DNA of 17,968 nt from an uncultured bacterium (GTDB lineage: Bacteria > Actinomycetota > Coriobacteriia > Coriobacteriales > Coriobacteriaceae): assembly GCA_905215275.1 (NCBI GenBank), contig CAJMPE010000016.1, positions 1 to 17,968 on the forward strand. The letters are read 5' to 3'. The notes beneath the pieces are model-generated. The model was not told where the DNA came from, did not search any database, and saw nothing but the letters and a program-made list of their open reading frames with translations. Each line of letters begins with the position of its first letter. Position 1 is the first letter of the stretch. Positions 7,129 to 15,800 of the stretch are shown here, piece after piece. The position numbers and the translations under genes are program-made.

Positions 7129-8163
7129 ATGTCCGAATCCACGAGGGGCTACGCCGATAACCCGGAGACTATCGTGCACAAAGAAATAATCAACCTGATC
7201 GAATCTCCGGAGCTGCGAGAGCATTTGCTGCATAATCCGCAGCTCCTGAGTGGTGATCATTACACGCAAATCATCGGTGGCGCATCGATAGAAATCAACC
7301 GTAAACGGAAGATGCTCAGCAGGCTGGTTGCTGCCGAGCGCAGCTCGTCAGGCGAAACCTTTGATTGGTACGGACCAGAGATTTGTATCGACTACATCGA
7401 TGATTGCCTGAACGCGCTAAAGGCCGTCGACGGAAACAGGAAAGTGCTGCTTATTAGCGAAATTAGCTTTGTCGACGACGAGGTGGGATCCGCTATCACG
7501 CATGGCCCCTTCCCCGTAGCATCGTGGCAGGCCGCCCTTACGGCAATGAAGGCATACGCGGACAAGTGGAGCGAAATGACAGATCTATCGTCCTCATACT
7601 GGATGATCGAGCTGTTCAACCTTGTCAACGAGCCGAGCTGTTCATATCCATACGACGGCTTTCTGCAGCCGGACTACACTTACTACGCCAATGCCGCCGG
7701 CGAAATTCAATACATCTGCAGGGAAGAAGAGGGCGAATGTGGTGAGGTGCTCGACTGCATTGTGGGTGGAATCTTTGGCCCGTGGTTCAAGGGGGCATAT
7801 GTCGACCTGCCCACGCCGTACAGAAAGGGCGACACTCTTGAGATCGACTGCCGGCCATGGGCGCCGGGACCTTGCTATTGCCTGGTAGCAAACTCGAAAT
7901 TGGACTGTCTGTATCCCGATGGCGATGGGCAGATCAGATGTGGCTCTATCCCCTACGGCAGCTGCTTTGCCGGATGGGCGCATACGAACTTGATGTTGTC
8001 GCCCGTGTTCAGGGCAAAGAAAGTGACACAGCCCTTGCCGGAAGAATGCACGGCATTGCAAGAGATCAAGCTGGACCGGATAGATGACTTGCTAGAAGAG
8101 TGCACCGACAACAAAGAAGAAGAACCCGGCTGGTTGGATATATATCGGCATCGCTCGCGTTGA
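7129..8163 (+). CDS. Single-module paralog, N-module type, unknown function
   Basis: 344 residues, starting 8 bases after the previous stop with a weak AGAGG site. It matches the N modules of the larger paralogs: EIINLIESPELREHLL, an IIGGASIEINRKRKMLSRL block (compare IAGSLKTLDEKRTMLEQL in A), HGPFPVASWQAALTAMKAY (compare DGPFPTASWEAAQALMKRY), SSYWMIELF, and VDLPTPYRKGDTLEIDCRPW at about 225. It is the most diverged member. It ends with an acidic run and WLDIYRHRSR, with no C module after it. Together with the gene before it, the two halves occur in the reverse of their order in the fused paralogs. They may form a two-chain version of the fused protein; that is inference. Confidence 0.8.
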   Translation: MSESTRGYADNPETIVHKEIINLIESPELREHLLHNPQLLSGDHYTQIIGGASIEINRKRKMLSRLVAAERSSSGETFDWYGPEICIDYIDDCLNALKAVDGNRKVLLISEISFVDDEVGSAITHGPFPVASWQAALTAMKAYADKWSEMTDLSSSYWMIELFNLVNEPSCSYPYDGFLQPDYTYYANAAGEIQYICREEEGECGEVLDCIVGGIFGPWFKGAYVDLPTPYRKGDTLEIDCRPWAPGPCYCLVANSKLDCLYPDGDGQIRCGSIPYGSCFAGWAHTNLMLSPVFRAKKVTQPLPEECTALQEIKLDRIDDLLEECTDNKEEEPGWLDIYRHRSR

Positions 8164-8401
8164 CGGAAGATGCGGAAAACCGCAGCGATCCCCATCAGCA
8201 AGTCTTGCCCATATCTCAATTCAGCATTCGAATCTTCATAGATACGAAAAAGGCCGTGCCCAAACCAGGCACGGCCCAAGAACGTGAATCAGAATATCTT
8301 TGGGCGAAGTGAAAGCATCTTGAGCCGCCCAAGTTCTGCACATAATGTCGAACTTGAGCGGGGCTTTCCCATTGCCAATCGACGCTAATCTTAGCGACGA
8401 T
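8164..8401. other. Intergenic gap between convergent genes, holding hairpins only
   Basis: No convincing gene is present. It holds a strong terminator for the minus strand (8247-8277) and a 12-base stem with one mismatch, CCGCCCAAGTTC (8325-8336) against GAACTTGAGCGG (8350-8361), with a 13-base loop. It also has a small CGCTAA-TC-TTAGCG hairpin at about 8383-8396. The second hairpin has no U-tract and no visible promoter; its role is not clear. Confidence 0.5.
8247..8277 (-). terminator. Rho-independent terminator (minus strand)
   Basis: GGCCGTGCC (8252-8260) and GGCACGGCC (8268-8276) form a perfect 9-bp stem with a 7-base loop. Read on the minus strand it is followed directly by TTTTT (8251-8247). 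It would end transcription of the gene at 8402-9526. Confidence 0.85.
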
Positions 8402-9526
8402 TTATTTCATCTTATCCTTTGCCCTGTCAAGACGACTGCCCTTGAAGAAATACCAAATCATCAGGTCGACTTCATGGAAGCCAATATCTGGGGCGGAGCC
8501 GTTATTTGAACCAACCGTCTGGTTTTCCTGCTTTCGCCACTCATTGATACCATCAACGATATGGCTGTAAAGGTCGAGGTATCCCAGGTAGCCCCGAGCG
8601 ACCTGGGCGTCAGCGTTTTCAACATCCTCATCGGGCGTGGCAACCAGTTTATTAATCGTACCTCTAATCCATGCGTATCGGTTTCCATAGCGGCTCAATG
8701 GAGTGTCATTGTATTTTTTACACCATTCGTTAAGCCACTCACTCTCATTGCTACCGTAATCAATATAAGCATCCGCATAATAAGGAAGCATTGTGCCGAC
8801 AACCGTGTCATAGATGCAGAAGTTGTCCGTATCATAGATATAAGAGCCGTTCACCTCACGCCTGCTTAGATTGCGACAGCCATGGTGGCAAAACTTTGTT
8901 GCAAAGGAAAAATTACTTCGATTGCATTTAAGGTCGCTAGGGTCCTCTTCCGGCAATAGTCTATAAGTCATATTTGTTGTAGCGCGCGCGATGCTGGCAA
9001 CGAGATTCGCTCGGAACTCAAAGTCTTTTTCCAACAGGCTAGACGCCAGTTTATTATTATTCGCATACTGGCTCACAAGATATGCGGCAGTTATAAGTGT
9101 TCCGCCAGTAAGCTCGGCTTCGCCCTCATCCCCCTTTTCACCACTACCGCCTTGCGGATCCTCTTTGATTTCGCAAAGCCGTTTGAGCTCGGCATTCATC
9201 TTGCCCATTAGCTTATCTTGGTCACCCTTTACCGTTACTGCAGCCAAGTGCGTCGAATTCATCTTATTAGTAAAATAAACAGCCTCCCGGATGGCGCAGG
9301 CGTCGCCGTTCGAGGCATCCACATACTTGTCGTGAATTGTGCCCTGATCAATCCATGTGTAATTCGAATCGTTATTTACGAGACCGTTCACAAAGGCGAT
9401 GTTCTTATCGCTAAAAACCGGAAAACCGCTCTGGTCTAAATCAAACTCGTAATACTTATCCGGATGAAGCGAAGCCTCAATGGAAGAAACGATTCGCCTA
9501 ACGTTCCGATCTTTACGCGTTGTCAT
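8402..9526 (-). CDS. Hypothetical protein, AT-richer, possibly acquired
   Basis: 374 residues, starting at ATG 9526 with AAAGGA 8 bases upstream. No domain is recognised with confidence. The N-terminal 120 residues are mixed, followed by a Gly/Glu-rich linker at about 125-138 (GGSGEKGDEGE). The region about 205-245 reads SFATKFCHHGC ... FCIYDTVVGTMLPYY, and the end has HEVDLMIWYFFKG. From memory, several uncharacterised bacterial proteins, some in defence-rich regions, carry a similar 'FA(S/T)K-x(n)-P-IYD ... LDxxLWxxGK' pattern, but I cannot confirm kinship. The gene is plainly lower in GC than its neighbours, uses more AAT/ATA/AAA codons and stands alone with its own terminator. All of this suits horizontal transfer. 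No signal peptide or membrane helix is evident. Confidence 0.75.
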   Translation of the reverse strand: MTTRKDRNVRRIVSSIEASLHPDKYYEFDLDQSGFPVFSDKNIAFVNGLVNNDSNYTWIDQGTIHDKYVDASNGDACAIREAVYFTNKMNSTHLAAVTVKGDQDKLMGKMNAELKRLCEIKEDPQGGSGEKGDEGEAELTGGTLITAAYLVSQYANNNKLASSLLEKDFEFRANLVASIARATTNMTYRLLPEEDPSDLKCNRSNFSFATKFCHHGCRNLSRREVNGSYIYDTDNFCIYDTVVGTMLPYYADAYIDYGSNESEWLNEWCKKYNDTPLSRYGNRYAWIRGTINKLVATPDEDVENADAQVARGYLGYLDLYSHIVDGINEWRKQENQTVGSNNGSAPDIGFHEVDLMIWYFFKGSRLDRAKDKMK

Positions 9527-9726
9527 TGGACGTTCCTTTCTGAATCTGGCAGAAGCCCGCTCGCCTTTGTCCTCATTTGATGGTAATTCTTAACCCGCTT
9601 AAACGCATCTTCTTGGCTGTTGAGCGGTCATTTTCTGCTGGTAGACGCACTGCTGGCCGAGCAGTTGTTACTTGCTATAACCTCAACCGAAGACTCGTGC
9701 GCAGGACGGCTCCATGCCATCGGAGC

Positions 9727-10512
9727 TCATGCGGACCAGGGCATCTGCATTGCAGTGGCCTCCGCGAATACCGCGTCATTGTCTCGGCTCCCAGCAACAA
9801 AGCAACCTGCTAAGATCGCCGACGTCGGGCTGAGCATGTTGCGTAAGTCGCGCAGGACAGCGTTTATCGGACGGTTGTCGTCGAGCATTTCGAGTCCGTC
9901 GATTACGACCACGATGTTCTCTAGTACTGCTCTATTCCACGTCTGGTCGCCGAGCAACCAACTTGTTACAAGGTCCATGGTCATGTTGTCTTCGGCAAAG
10001 ATGCCCAGGTTGCGCTGCTTGAGGCGCATCGTTGCGCGGATTGTCTCAACCTGTTGCTCCTCAGGATCTTCCGATCCTTTGTCGCCCATCTCAGCTCGAA
10101 TAAGCCGAGTAATCGCGTCCTCTTCACGCTCCCAAATCGGCACGTAGAGCACGGCGCATCGCTCACTCAGGCGCAAGGCCGCATGTGCCAACACGTTCGA
10201 AACTTCTTCATGCGCGCCGCCAATCACGCTGAGCTTGCCCAGCCCAATGCCGCCACCTAGGGCATCATCGACCGGCATACCGGTCTTCAACACACAAGGA
10301 GTTTCGAAAAGCGACGTCTCCATACCACGGTCGAGTCCAGAAGCCAGTCGATTGCGAAACCCGCTGAAGTCAAAGCCCTCGTCATCACGCTCTCCACGAT
10401 TCCCGCCGCACCGATTCGCGGACGGCGGTATCACACCCGAAAAGCCCATCATCTCGCCCATGCTCACAGTGCGTCCAATTCGGTCGTCCCTGGAGTCCAT
10501 CTTTAGCGTCAT
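9727..10512 (-). CDS. RecA/DnaB-fold protein with degenerate P-loop, rtcB operon
   Basis: 261 residues. ATG 10512 is chosen because AGGAGGG stands just before it and the rtcB stop is 10 bases upstream; an earlier in-frame ATG would lie inside rtcB. The C-terminal two thirds follow the DnaB/RadA-type RecA fold: GMPVDDALGGGIGLGKLSVI (about 78-97, compare the DnaB 'G...LD.llGGG...g.l.vi' stretch), then LYVPIWEREEDAITRLI (compare the 'SLEM...l..Rl' strand), and IVVVIDGLEML at about 200-210 as a Walker B-like strand. The P-loop, normally GxxxxGK(T/S), is replaced by GGAHEEVSN at about 98-106, without the lysine. It is therefore unlikely to hydrolyse ATP normally. The first 70 residues are low in recognisable structure. 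Co-transcription with rtcB suggests a link to RNA repair, but this is inference. Confidence 0.7.
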   Translation of the reverse strand: MTLKMDSRDDRIGRTVSMGEMMGFSGVIPPSANRCGGNRGERDDEGFDFSGFRNRLASGLDRGMETSLFETPCVLKTGMPVDDALGGGIGLGKLSVIGGAHEEVSNVLAHAALRLSERCAVLYVPIWEREEDAITRLIRAEMGDKGSEDPEEQQVETIRATMRLKQRNLGIFAEDNMTMDLVTSWLLGDQTWNRAVLENIVVVIDGLEMLDDNRPINAVLRDLRNMLSPTSAILAGCFVAGSRDNDAVFAEATAMQMPWSA

Positions 10513-10522
10513 CGCAACCCTC

Positions 10523-11620
10523 CTAACGCCTACCGCGCTTACCAGTAGCCTTAAAATTCCAAATCGGCTTAAGCCGGTGAATGACATCGACCGTCGGGTC
10601 CATGAGTCTCAGTACATCATCCGCAGGCTTATACGCTTCGGGCGACTCATCGAGCGTCGTCTCGCATGCGCTCGGACAGTAGATGCCGGCATCGCGCATC
10701 TCGTTAACGAACGACCTGGTATCGAGCGTTTGGAACGCTTTGGTGCGGCTCATCGCACGACCCGTCCCGTGCGGCGCCGAGCAGTTCCAGTCCTCGTTTC
10801 CCTTGCCGCGTGCAATAACGGCACCGTCGCGCATGTTGAACGGAATCAGCACTATCTCGCCTGCATGAGCGCTAATGGCGCCCTTGCGAATCATGCCGCC
10901 TTCCGAGATGTAGTTGTGCATGGTGGTAAAGCCGTCTCCGTCGAGTCGAATTCCCGTACGCTCAACAATCTGCGCGACAATCGCCTTGCGGTTCTGATTC
11001 GAGAAGCGTTGGCAGTTATGCATATCGACGAGATACTCGGCAGAAAGATCTCCCACGAGATACTTAAGCTCGTCGGGGATATCTGCCGTGCACGTCTTCT
11101 GCGCCAGCGCCTGATGGTGCTCCGCTGTCTGCTTGCCCATGTTGCGCGAGCCGGTGTGCACGACCAGATATTGGCACCCATCCTCGTCCTCGTCGAGTTC
11201 AATGAAGTGGTTGCCGCCGCCCAGCGTGCCCATGGAGCGCTCAACCTTGCGTTTATCCTGCAGCCAATCACGCGACTCCATGGCAAAGTCCGCGAGTACG
11301 CAGGCAGGATCGTGATGAAGGCAAAAGCCCGTGGGCACCGCACGCTTCACATCGCGATTGAACTGAATGAGGTCGTCGCGCGCAATGGTTTCCGCAAGCG
11401 GCACACAGTACATCCCACATCCGATGTCGACCCCCACCAGGTTGGGAATCACCTTGTCGCCCAAATTTGCCGTAAAGCCAATCACGCAGCCCTTGCCCTT
11501 ATGGGCATCGGGCATGATGCGGATCTTGGCGCCTTCAAACGCCGGGCAGCTAGAAATCTCCTCGATCTGCTTCTTGGTTGAATCCTCAAGATTCTCGGCA
11601 AAGACTTTGATGTCTGTCAT
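10523..11620 (-). CDS. rtcB: RtcB-type tRNA/RNA-splicing ligase
   Basis: 365 residues. RtcB joins RNA 2',3'-cyclic phosphate (or 3'-phosphate) ends to 5'-OH ends using GTP and manganese through a histidine-GMP intermediate. The signature blocks are present in order: MPDAHKGKGCVIGFTA (36-51), GVDIGCGM (63-70, metal-binding Asp and Cys), LGGGNHFIEL (133-142), VVHTGSRNMG (153-162), MHNY (234-237), and SAPHGTGRAMSRTKA with His284 as the expected guanylylated residue. The length is typical of the shorter bacterial branch. Start ATG 11620 has AGGAG 8 bases upstream; a possible promoter is TTGGCT (11669-11664) and TACAAG (11647-11642), spacer 16. It heads a two-gene unit and stands divergent to a WYL regulator. 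No archease gene is seen in the window. Confidence 0.93.
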   Translation of the reverse strand: MTDIKVFAENLEDSTKKQIEEISSCPAFEGAKIRIMPDAHKGKGCVIGFTANLGDKVIPNLVGVDIGCGMYCVPLAETIARDDLIQFNRDVKRAVPTGFCLHHDPACVLADFAMESRDWLQDKRKVERSMGTLGGGNHFIELDEDEDGCQYLVVHTGSRNMGKQTAEHHQALAQKTCTADIPDELKYLVGDLSAEYLVDMHNCQRFSNQNRKAIVAQIVERTGIRLDGDGFTTMHNYISEGGMIRKGAISAHAGEIVLIPFNMRDGAVIARGKGNEDWNCSAPHGTGRAMSRTKAFQTLDTRSFVNEMRDAGIYCPSACETTLDESPEAYKPADDVLRLMDPTVDVIHRLKPIWNFKATGKRGRR

Positions 11621-11777
11621 CGCATTTCTCCTGTTCTGATTCTTGTAAACCGGAACCGGCCCAAGCCAACAGAGTGCATGTCACACCAACCAGCCAAACC
11701 GCCGATCTTCGTTTAACCACCTTTCGCCCTATTCGGGCTCTTATTGCTGCGAATACTACGGTCGCGCGGGCTACAAT

Positions 11778-11797
11778 GAGTCCCAATAACGGGTCTT
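11778..11797. promoter_or_regulatory. Operator-like near-palindrome, copy 3 (rtcB / WYL divergent region)
   Basis: GAGTCCCAATAACGGGTCTT. Read on the other strand, AGACCCGTTATTGGGACT matches copy 2 (3840-3857) at 17 of 18 positions. It starts one base after a -10-like TACAAT (11772-11777) and 45 bases ahead of the WYL start, a place where a bound protein would repress the WYL gene. Its orientation relative to rtcB is the same as in the two paralog copies. The match is direct; the binding partner is inferred. Confidence 0.6.
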
Positions 11798-11841
11798 GTT
11801 TTAAATCTCCGGTTGGTACGATGCCGGCGAAAGGAGACAAC

Positions 11842-12852
11842 GTGGCGAACAGACCAAATCAAAAGCTCAGGCTTCTGTTCCTGCTTAAAACCTTGATGGA
11901 AAAGACCGACAGCACGCACGGGCTCACGACGCAGCAGATCATCGAGGAACTCGCCTATCACGATCTCGAGGCCGAACGCAAGGCTATCTATCGCGATCTG
12001 CAAACGCTTCGCGACTTTGGGCTCGATGTTGACCAGCGTGGCGGCAAGAAATGGGCGCTGGTCTCACGCCCGCTCGACCTGCAAGAGCTCATCATGCTTG
12101 TCGATGCCGTGCAGAGTTCGCCGTTTTTGACCGATGAGTTGACTGACCACCTCATCGGCAAGCTGCAGAGCCTCGCCAGCCTGGGCGAACGCGAGCTTAT
12201 GCACAAGCGCGTCGACGTGCCTTCGCGCGTGAAGATGCAAAACTCCGATGCCCTGCTCAACATCGACTTGATTCAGCAGGCTATGCGCGAAAAACGCAAG
12301 ATTCGGTTTCGTTACTTCCACTACGACGCCGCCAAGCAAAAGGCCCTTAATCATGACGGAAAGGCCTACGAGCTCACACCCGTACGCCTCATCTACTCCG
12401 ACGAACTCTATTACATGATTGGATTTAGAGATAAATGGGCTAATGCCGGCTCGGGTCATCAGCCGTTCACGCCCTACCGCGTCGATCGTATGCTCGACGT
12501 TGCGGTGTCCGAAGAGTCCGCGACCAAAGATCCGCGCATCGCGGGCTATGTGCTCGAAGATCACGTCTCTCCATCATTCGGCGTATATGCAGCCAACAAA
12601 ACCACCGTGGTGCTGGAACTCGATGACCGTGCGATGAACCCGCTCATCGACAAGTTCGGGCTCGACGCCGTTGTGTTTGAGAACCAGGATGGGCGTCTGT
12701 TGGCTACCGTCAAAGCTCCGCTGTCGCCGCAGTTCTTTGGCTGGCTTTTACAGCTCAGCACCTTCATTAAAATCGTTCAACCTCAAAGTGCCATCGATAC
12801 GTATCTCGACTATCTCGATAGCACGCGTGCGCTCTACCAGGAAGACAGGTAA
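11842..12852 (+). CDS. WYL-domain transcriptional regulator (HTH-WYL-WCX)
   Basis: 336 residues. It has an N-terminal winged helix (about 8-72; the recognition part reads ERKAIYRDLQTLRDFGLDV), a central WYL domain (about 140-220; IRFRYFHYD, TPVRLIYSDELYYMIGFRD, YRVDRM) and a C-terminal WCX-like extension. WYL proteins are one-component regulators that sense small ligands or nucleic acids, and several control phage-defence or DNA-repair genes. GTG at 11842 is preferred because AAAGGAG lies 6-7 bases before it; an in-frame ATG at 11821 is possible but lacks such a site. The near-palindrome at 11779-11796 may be its own operator. The helicase gene follows after 7 bases, so the two form an operon. 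Confidence 0.88.
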   Translation: MANRPNQKLRLLFLLKTLMEKTDSTHGLTTQQIIEELAYHDLEAERKAIYRDLQTLRDFGLDVDQRGGKKWALVSRPLDLQELIMLVDAVQSSPFLTDELTDHLIGKLQSLASLGERELMHKRVDVPSRVKMQNSDALLNIDLIQQAMREKRKIRFRYFHYDAAKQKALNHDGKAYELTPVRLIYSDELYYMIGFRDKWANAGSGHQPFTPYRVDRMLDVAVSEESATKDPRIAGYVLEDHVSPSFGVYAANKTTVVLELDDRAMNPLIDKFGLDAVVFENQDGRLLATVKAPLSPQFFGWLLQLSTFIKIVQPQSAIDTYLDYLDSTRALYQEDR

Positions 12853-12859
12853 TACTGCC

Positions 12860-15800
12860 ATGAACATGACCCCCAAATTCAACGTATCGTTCGAGCGCCT
12901 GAATCCCGAACAGTGCGAGGCCGTCGAATGCCTAGATGGTCCGCTGCTCGTCATTGCCGGTCCCGGCACCGGCACGACGCAGCTACTGAGCCTACGCGCG
13001 GCGAACATCCTGGCCAAGCGCGATGCCGCCCCGCGCAACATCCTCTGCCTCACCTATACCGAGGCGGGCGCGGAAGCCATGCGCAAACGCCTGATTGAGC
13101 TCATTGGGCGCGACGCCTACGGCATTGAAGTCAGCACGTTTCACGGATTTGCGAGCAGCATCAGGTCGCGCTTTCCCGAGTTTTTCACACGCCCTGCGAC
13201 CGACACGCTTGTTACCAGCTTGCACCAGCAAGAGATTTTTGATCGGCTGCTCAAATCGCTGCCCTTTGGTTCTCCGTTAGGCGGAGGGTCACCTGATATG
13301 CCTGCGCAAAACATCGGTAAGATGATCGGCTTTGTCTCCAAAATCAAGCGCAGTGGCCTGGACTACGACACGCTGAGCGCCATCGCACAGCAGAATATCG
13401 ACGCCGCTGCCTGGCTCAGCAAGCATTCCGAGCTGCTTACGCTCGTCTGCGGAAGGGCAAGTGCCACGTTGGCCGAACGCTTTGAAGAAGAGGTCGAGCG
13501 TGTCTGCGCCATGGCGCCCACATCGCTCACCCGCCCAATCGGCTGTCCTGCCGGCACGTATGTACCGTACATTCTTGAGTTGCGCGGCACCGTTCGCCGC
13601 ACCGAACTTATTGATGAGAAGGGAAAGTCGTCGGGGTACACCAAGGTGCGCGATGCCTTCTTTGGAGGCAGCAACTCTCAGGGGCGCACGTTTAAGATTG
13701 CGGAGCAGAGCGAGCGACTTAAGGCCGCTTGCGACGTCGCGCGTCGCTACCAGGATGAGCTCGACCAGCATCATCTCTACGATTACGACGATATGATCGG
13801 CGACTTTGTTAACGCCGTCGAGCACAACGACGCGCTACGTCAAGTGCTCCAGGACACCTATACCTATACCCAAGTTGACGAGTTCCAGGACACCAATGGT
13901 GCCCAGATGCGCATCATCGAGCTGCTCTGCGACGGCGTTGATGCGCCCAATATCATGGCCGTCGGCGATGACGATCAGGCCATCATGCGTTTTCAGGGCG
14001 CCACAATCGAATGTGCCAACCAATTTGCGGCCGAGTTCTCGCCCCGGAACATCGTGCTCAAGACCAATTACCGCTCCACGCCCGCCATCGTTGAGCTTGG
14101 TCAAGCTATCGCCCAGCAAATCGAATACCGACTCGATGCCAGCTCGAATAAGTCAATCGAAGCCTTTAAGCCTCAAGGCGATCAGGTCAGCTTTAGCGAG
14201 AGCGTCTACACCGGCAAAGCCGAGGAATACGCCGCCGTTGCCGCGAGCATTAGGCAGAGGATTGATGCTGGCTACCTCGATGACTGCGAAGATCCCAATG
14301 AAGGAATTGCAGTCATCTCTGCCAAACACGCCGCATTGCGCTCGCTGATTCCCTTCCTCGTTAAGGAGAACGTGCCGTTTTCGTATCGCGAGCGGCAGAA
14401 TCTCTTTGCCTCCGAGCGTATGCAGACGACGTTGGCACTGTTGCGTTGCGTTACTGCGCTTGCCCGCGGGCAAAAAGGACTGGCAAGCAGCTATCTCCCC
14501 CAGATCATTTGCGCCACCGAGCTGGGCGGAGATCATCCGTCATCCGTGGCGTTTGCGCTCAACGCCAAGCGTGAGCATCGCGGCGACTGGATGGCCGCCA
14601 TGCACGAGAGCGATAACGTCCGCGTCAAAGAACTGTACGACGGCCTTATGCAGTGGACGGCCGAAGCCAGCGCCTCCCCTGTCAGGCCACTGCTCTTTAG
14701 AATTGTCGAACGCAGCCTTGGCTATTATCAGGATTGCAAGGAACAAGATCCGCTGGGCGCAACCGAATTCAATGCCGGCATCCGCGCCCTGCTCACCTTT
14801 GCCGAAGGTGAAATGGGAGACGCGCGCCGTATGGGACGTGCGCTTCGCCTGCCCGATATTGTCGACAAGCTCGATGCCGCTCAAAAGTTTGGCGTGAGTA
14901 TCGACGCATCGATCGACCTCGGCACGTCGGGAGCTGTTCGCCTCACCAGCGCCCATAGCTCTAAGGGCCTGGAATTCGACTGCGTCTACCTGCTCGATGC
15001 CGACGACTCCACTTGGCACAAAGGCGCCGGCGGCATGAGTCTGTACCCATCCAACCTGCTGATTCGTGACGAAAAGGATGATGACGACGCGCGCCGCCTG
15101 TTGTTTGTCGCCATCACGCGCGCTAAACGACACCTCGAGCTGTACCGTGCCGGCGGGTCGGCACTGCAGGAGCTCACGGGGCTTATCGACTCTTGCGAGG
15201 TTTCTGCTGAAGCAGACCAGCTCAGCGTTGCAATCGAAACCGAGTGGCGCGACAACTACGTGCTCGATACGCCCGAGCTCCGCGCGCTTCTGGAACCTCA
15301 TACCGACGTGAAGTTTCTTTCTGCCACAGCGCTCAACAACTTTGTGACGTACGAGCCTGGATGCGCAAATAGTCTGCACTTCCCTGAGAAGCAGATTGTG
15401 CGCCTACCCACGGCGCCCACGATCCAAACCGAATTCGGCACCATCGTTCACGCGATGTTCGAGGAGATCGTTAATAGAATGGCAACCGATGGCGAGGCGG
15501 CGATTGAGACAATTGAGGCCGAGTATCGCCAGCAGATTTCGTGGCTCGATTTTGCCCCCGAGGACGTCCATCGCTATTCGGAGCGCTTCGAACGCATTTG
15601 TCGTGCATTCGTCCCCTGGCTTGTCGAGCATGTGCATGGCTATCGCTGCATCACAGAGGCGAATATGCAGTGCCTGACCACCGAAGGAACTCCGCTCTTT
15701 GGTTTTCTCGACCTGCTCCTCGTTGACGATGCAGCTAAAACGGTGCAGATCGTTGACTACAAGACTGGCTTTGGCAAAGAAGTCCCTGCAGGCTACCATC

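Noticed and set aside
6047..8163. The two single-module genes as one long paralog broken by a stop or frameshift
   Set aside because: The order is C module then N module, the reverse of the fused genes, and each has its own start and natural ends.
8325..8361. A second small-RNA locus, because GCCCAAGTTCTG (8327-8338) also occurs in the candidate antisense RNA (16245-16256)
   Set aside because: A shared 12-mer is expected by chance in a window of this size. There is no promoter, no terminator tail and no small peptide gene here. Only the hairpin itself is real.
9527..9726. A gene or RNA in the gap between the AT-rich gene and the RecA-fold gene
   Set aside because: Only short frames without ribosome sites and a small CTGCT/AGCAG hairpin without a U-tract were seen.
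10235..11581. Very long open frame (448 codons) on the plus strand opposite rtcB
   Set aside because: It is the shadow of the rtcB and RecA-fold genes, whose protein motifs are unmistakable. It lacks a ribosome site and any family resemblance.
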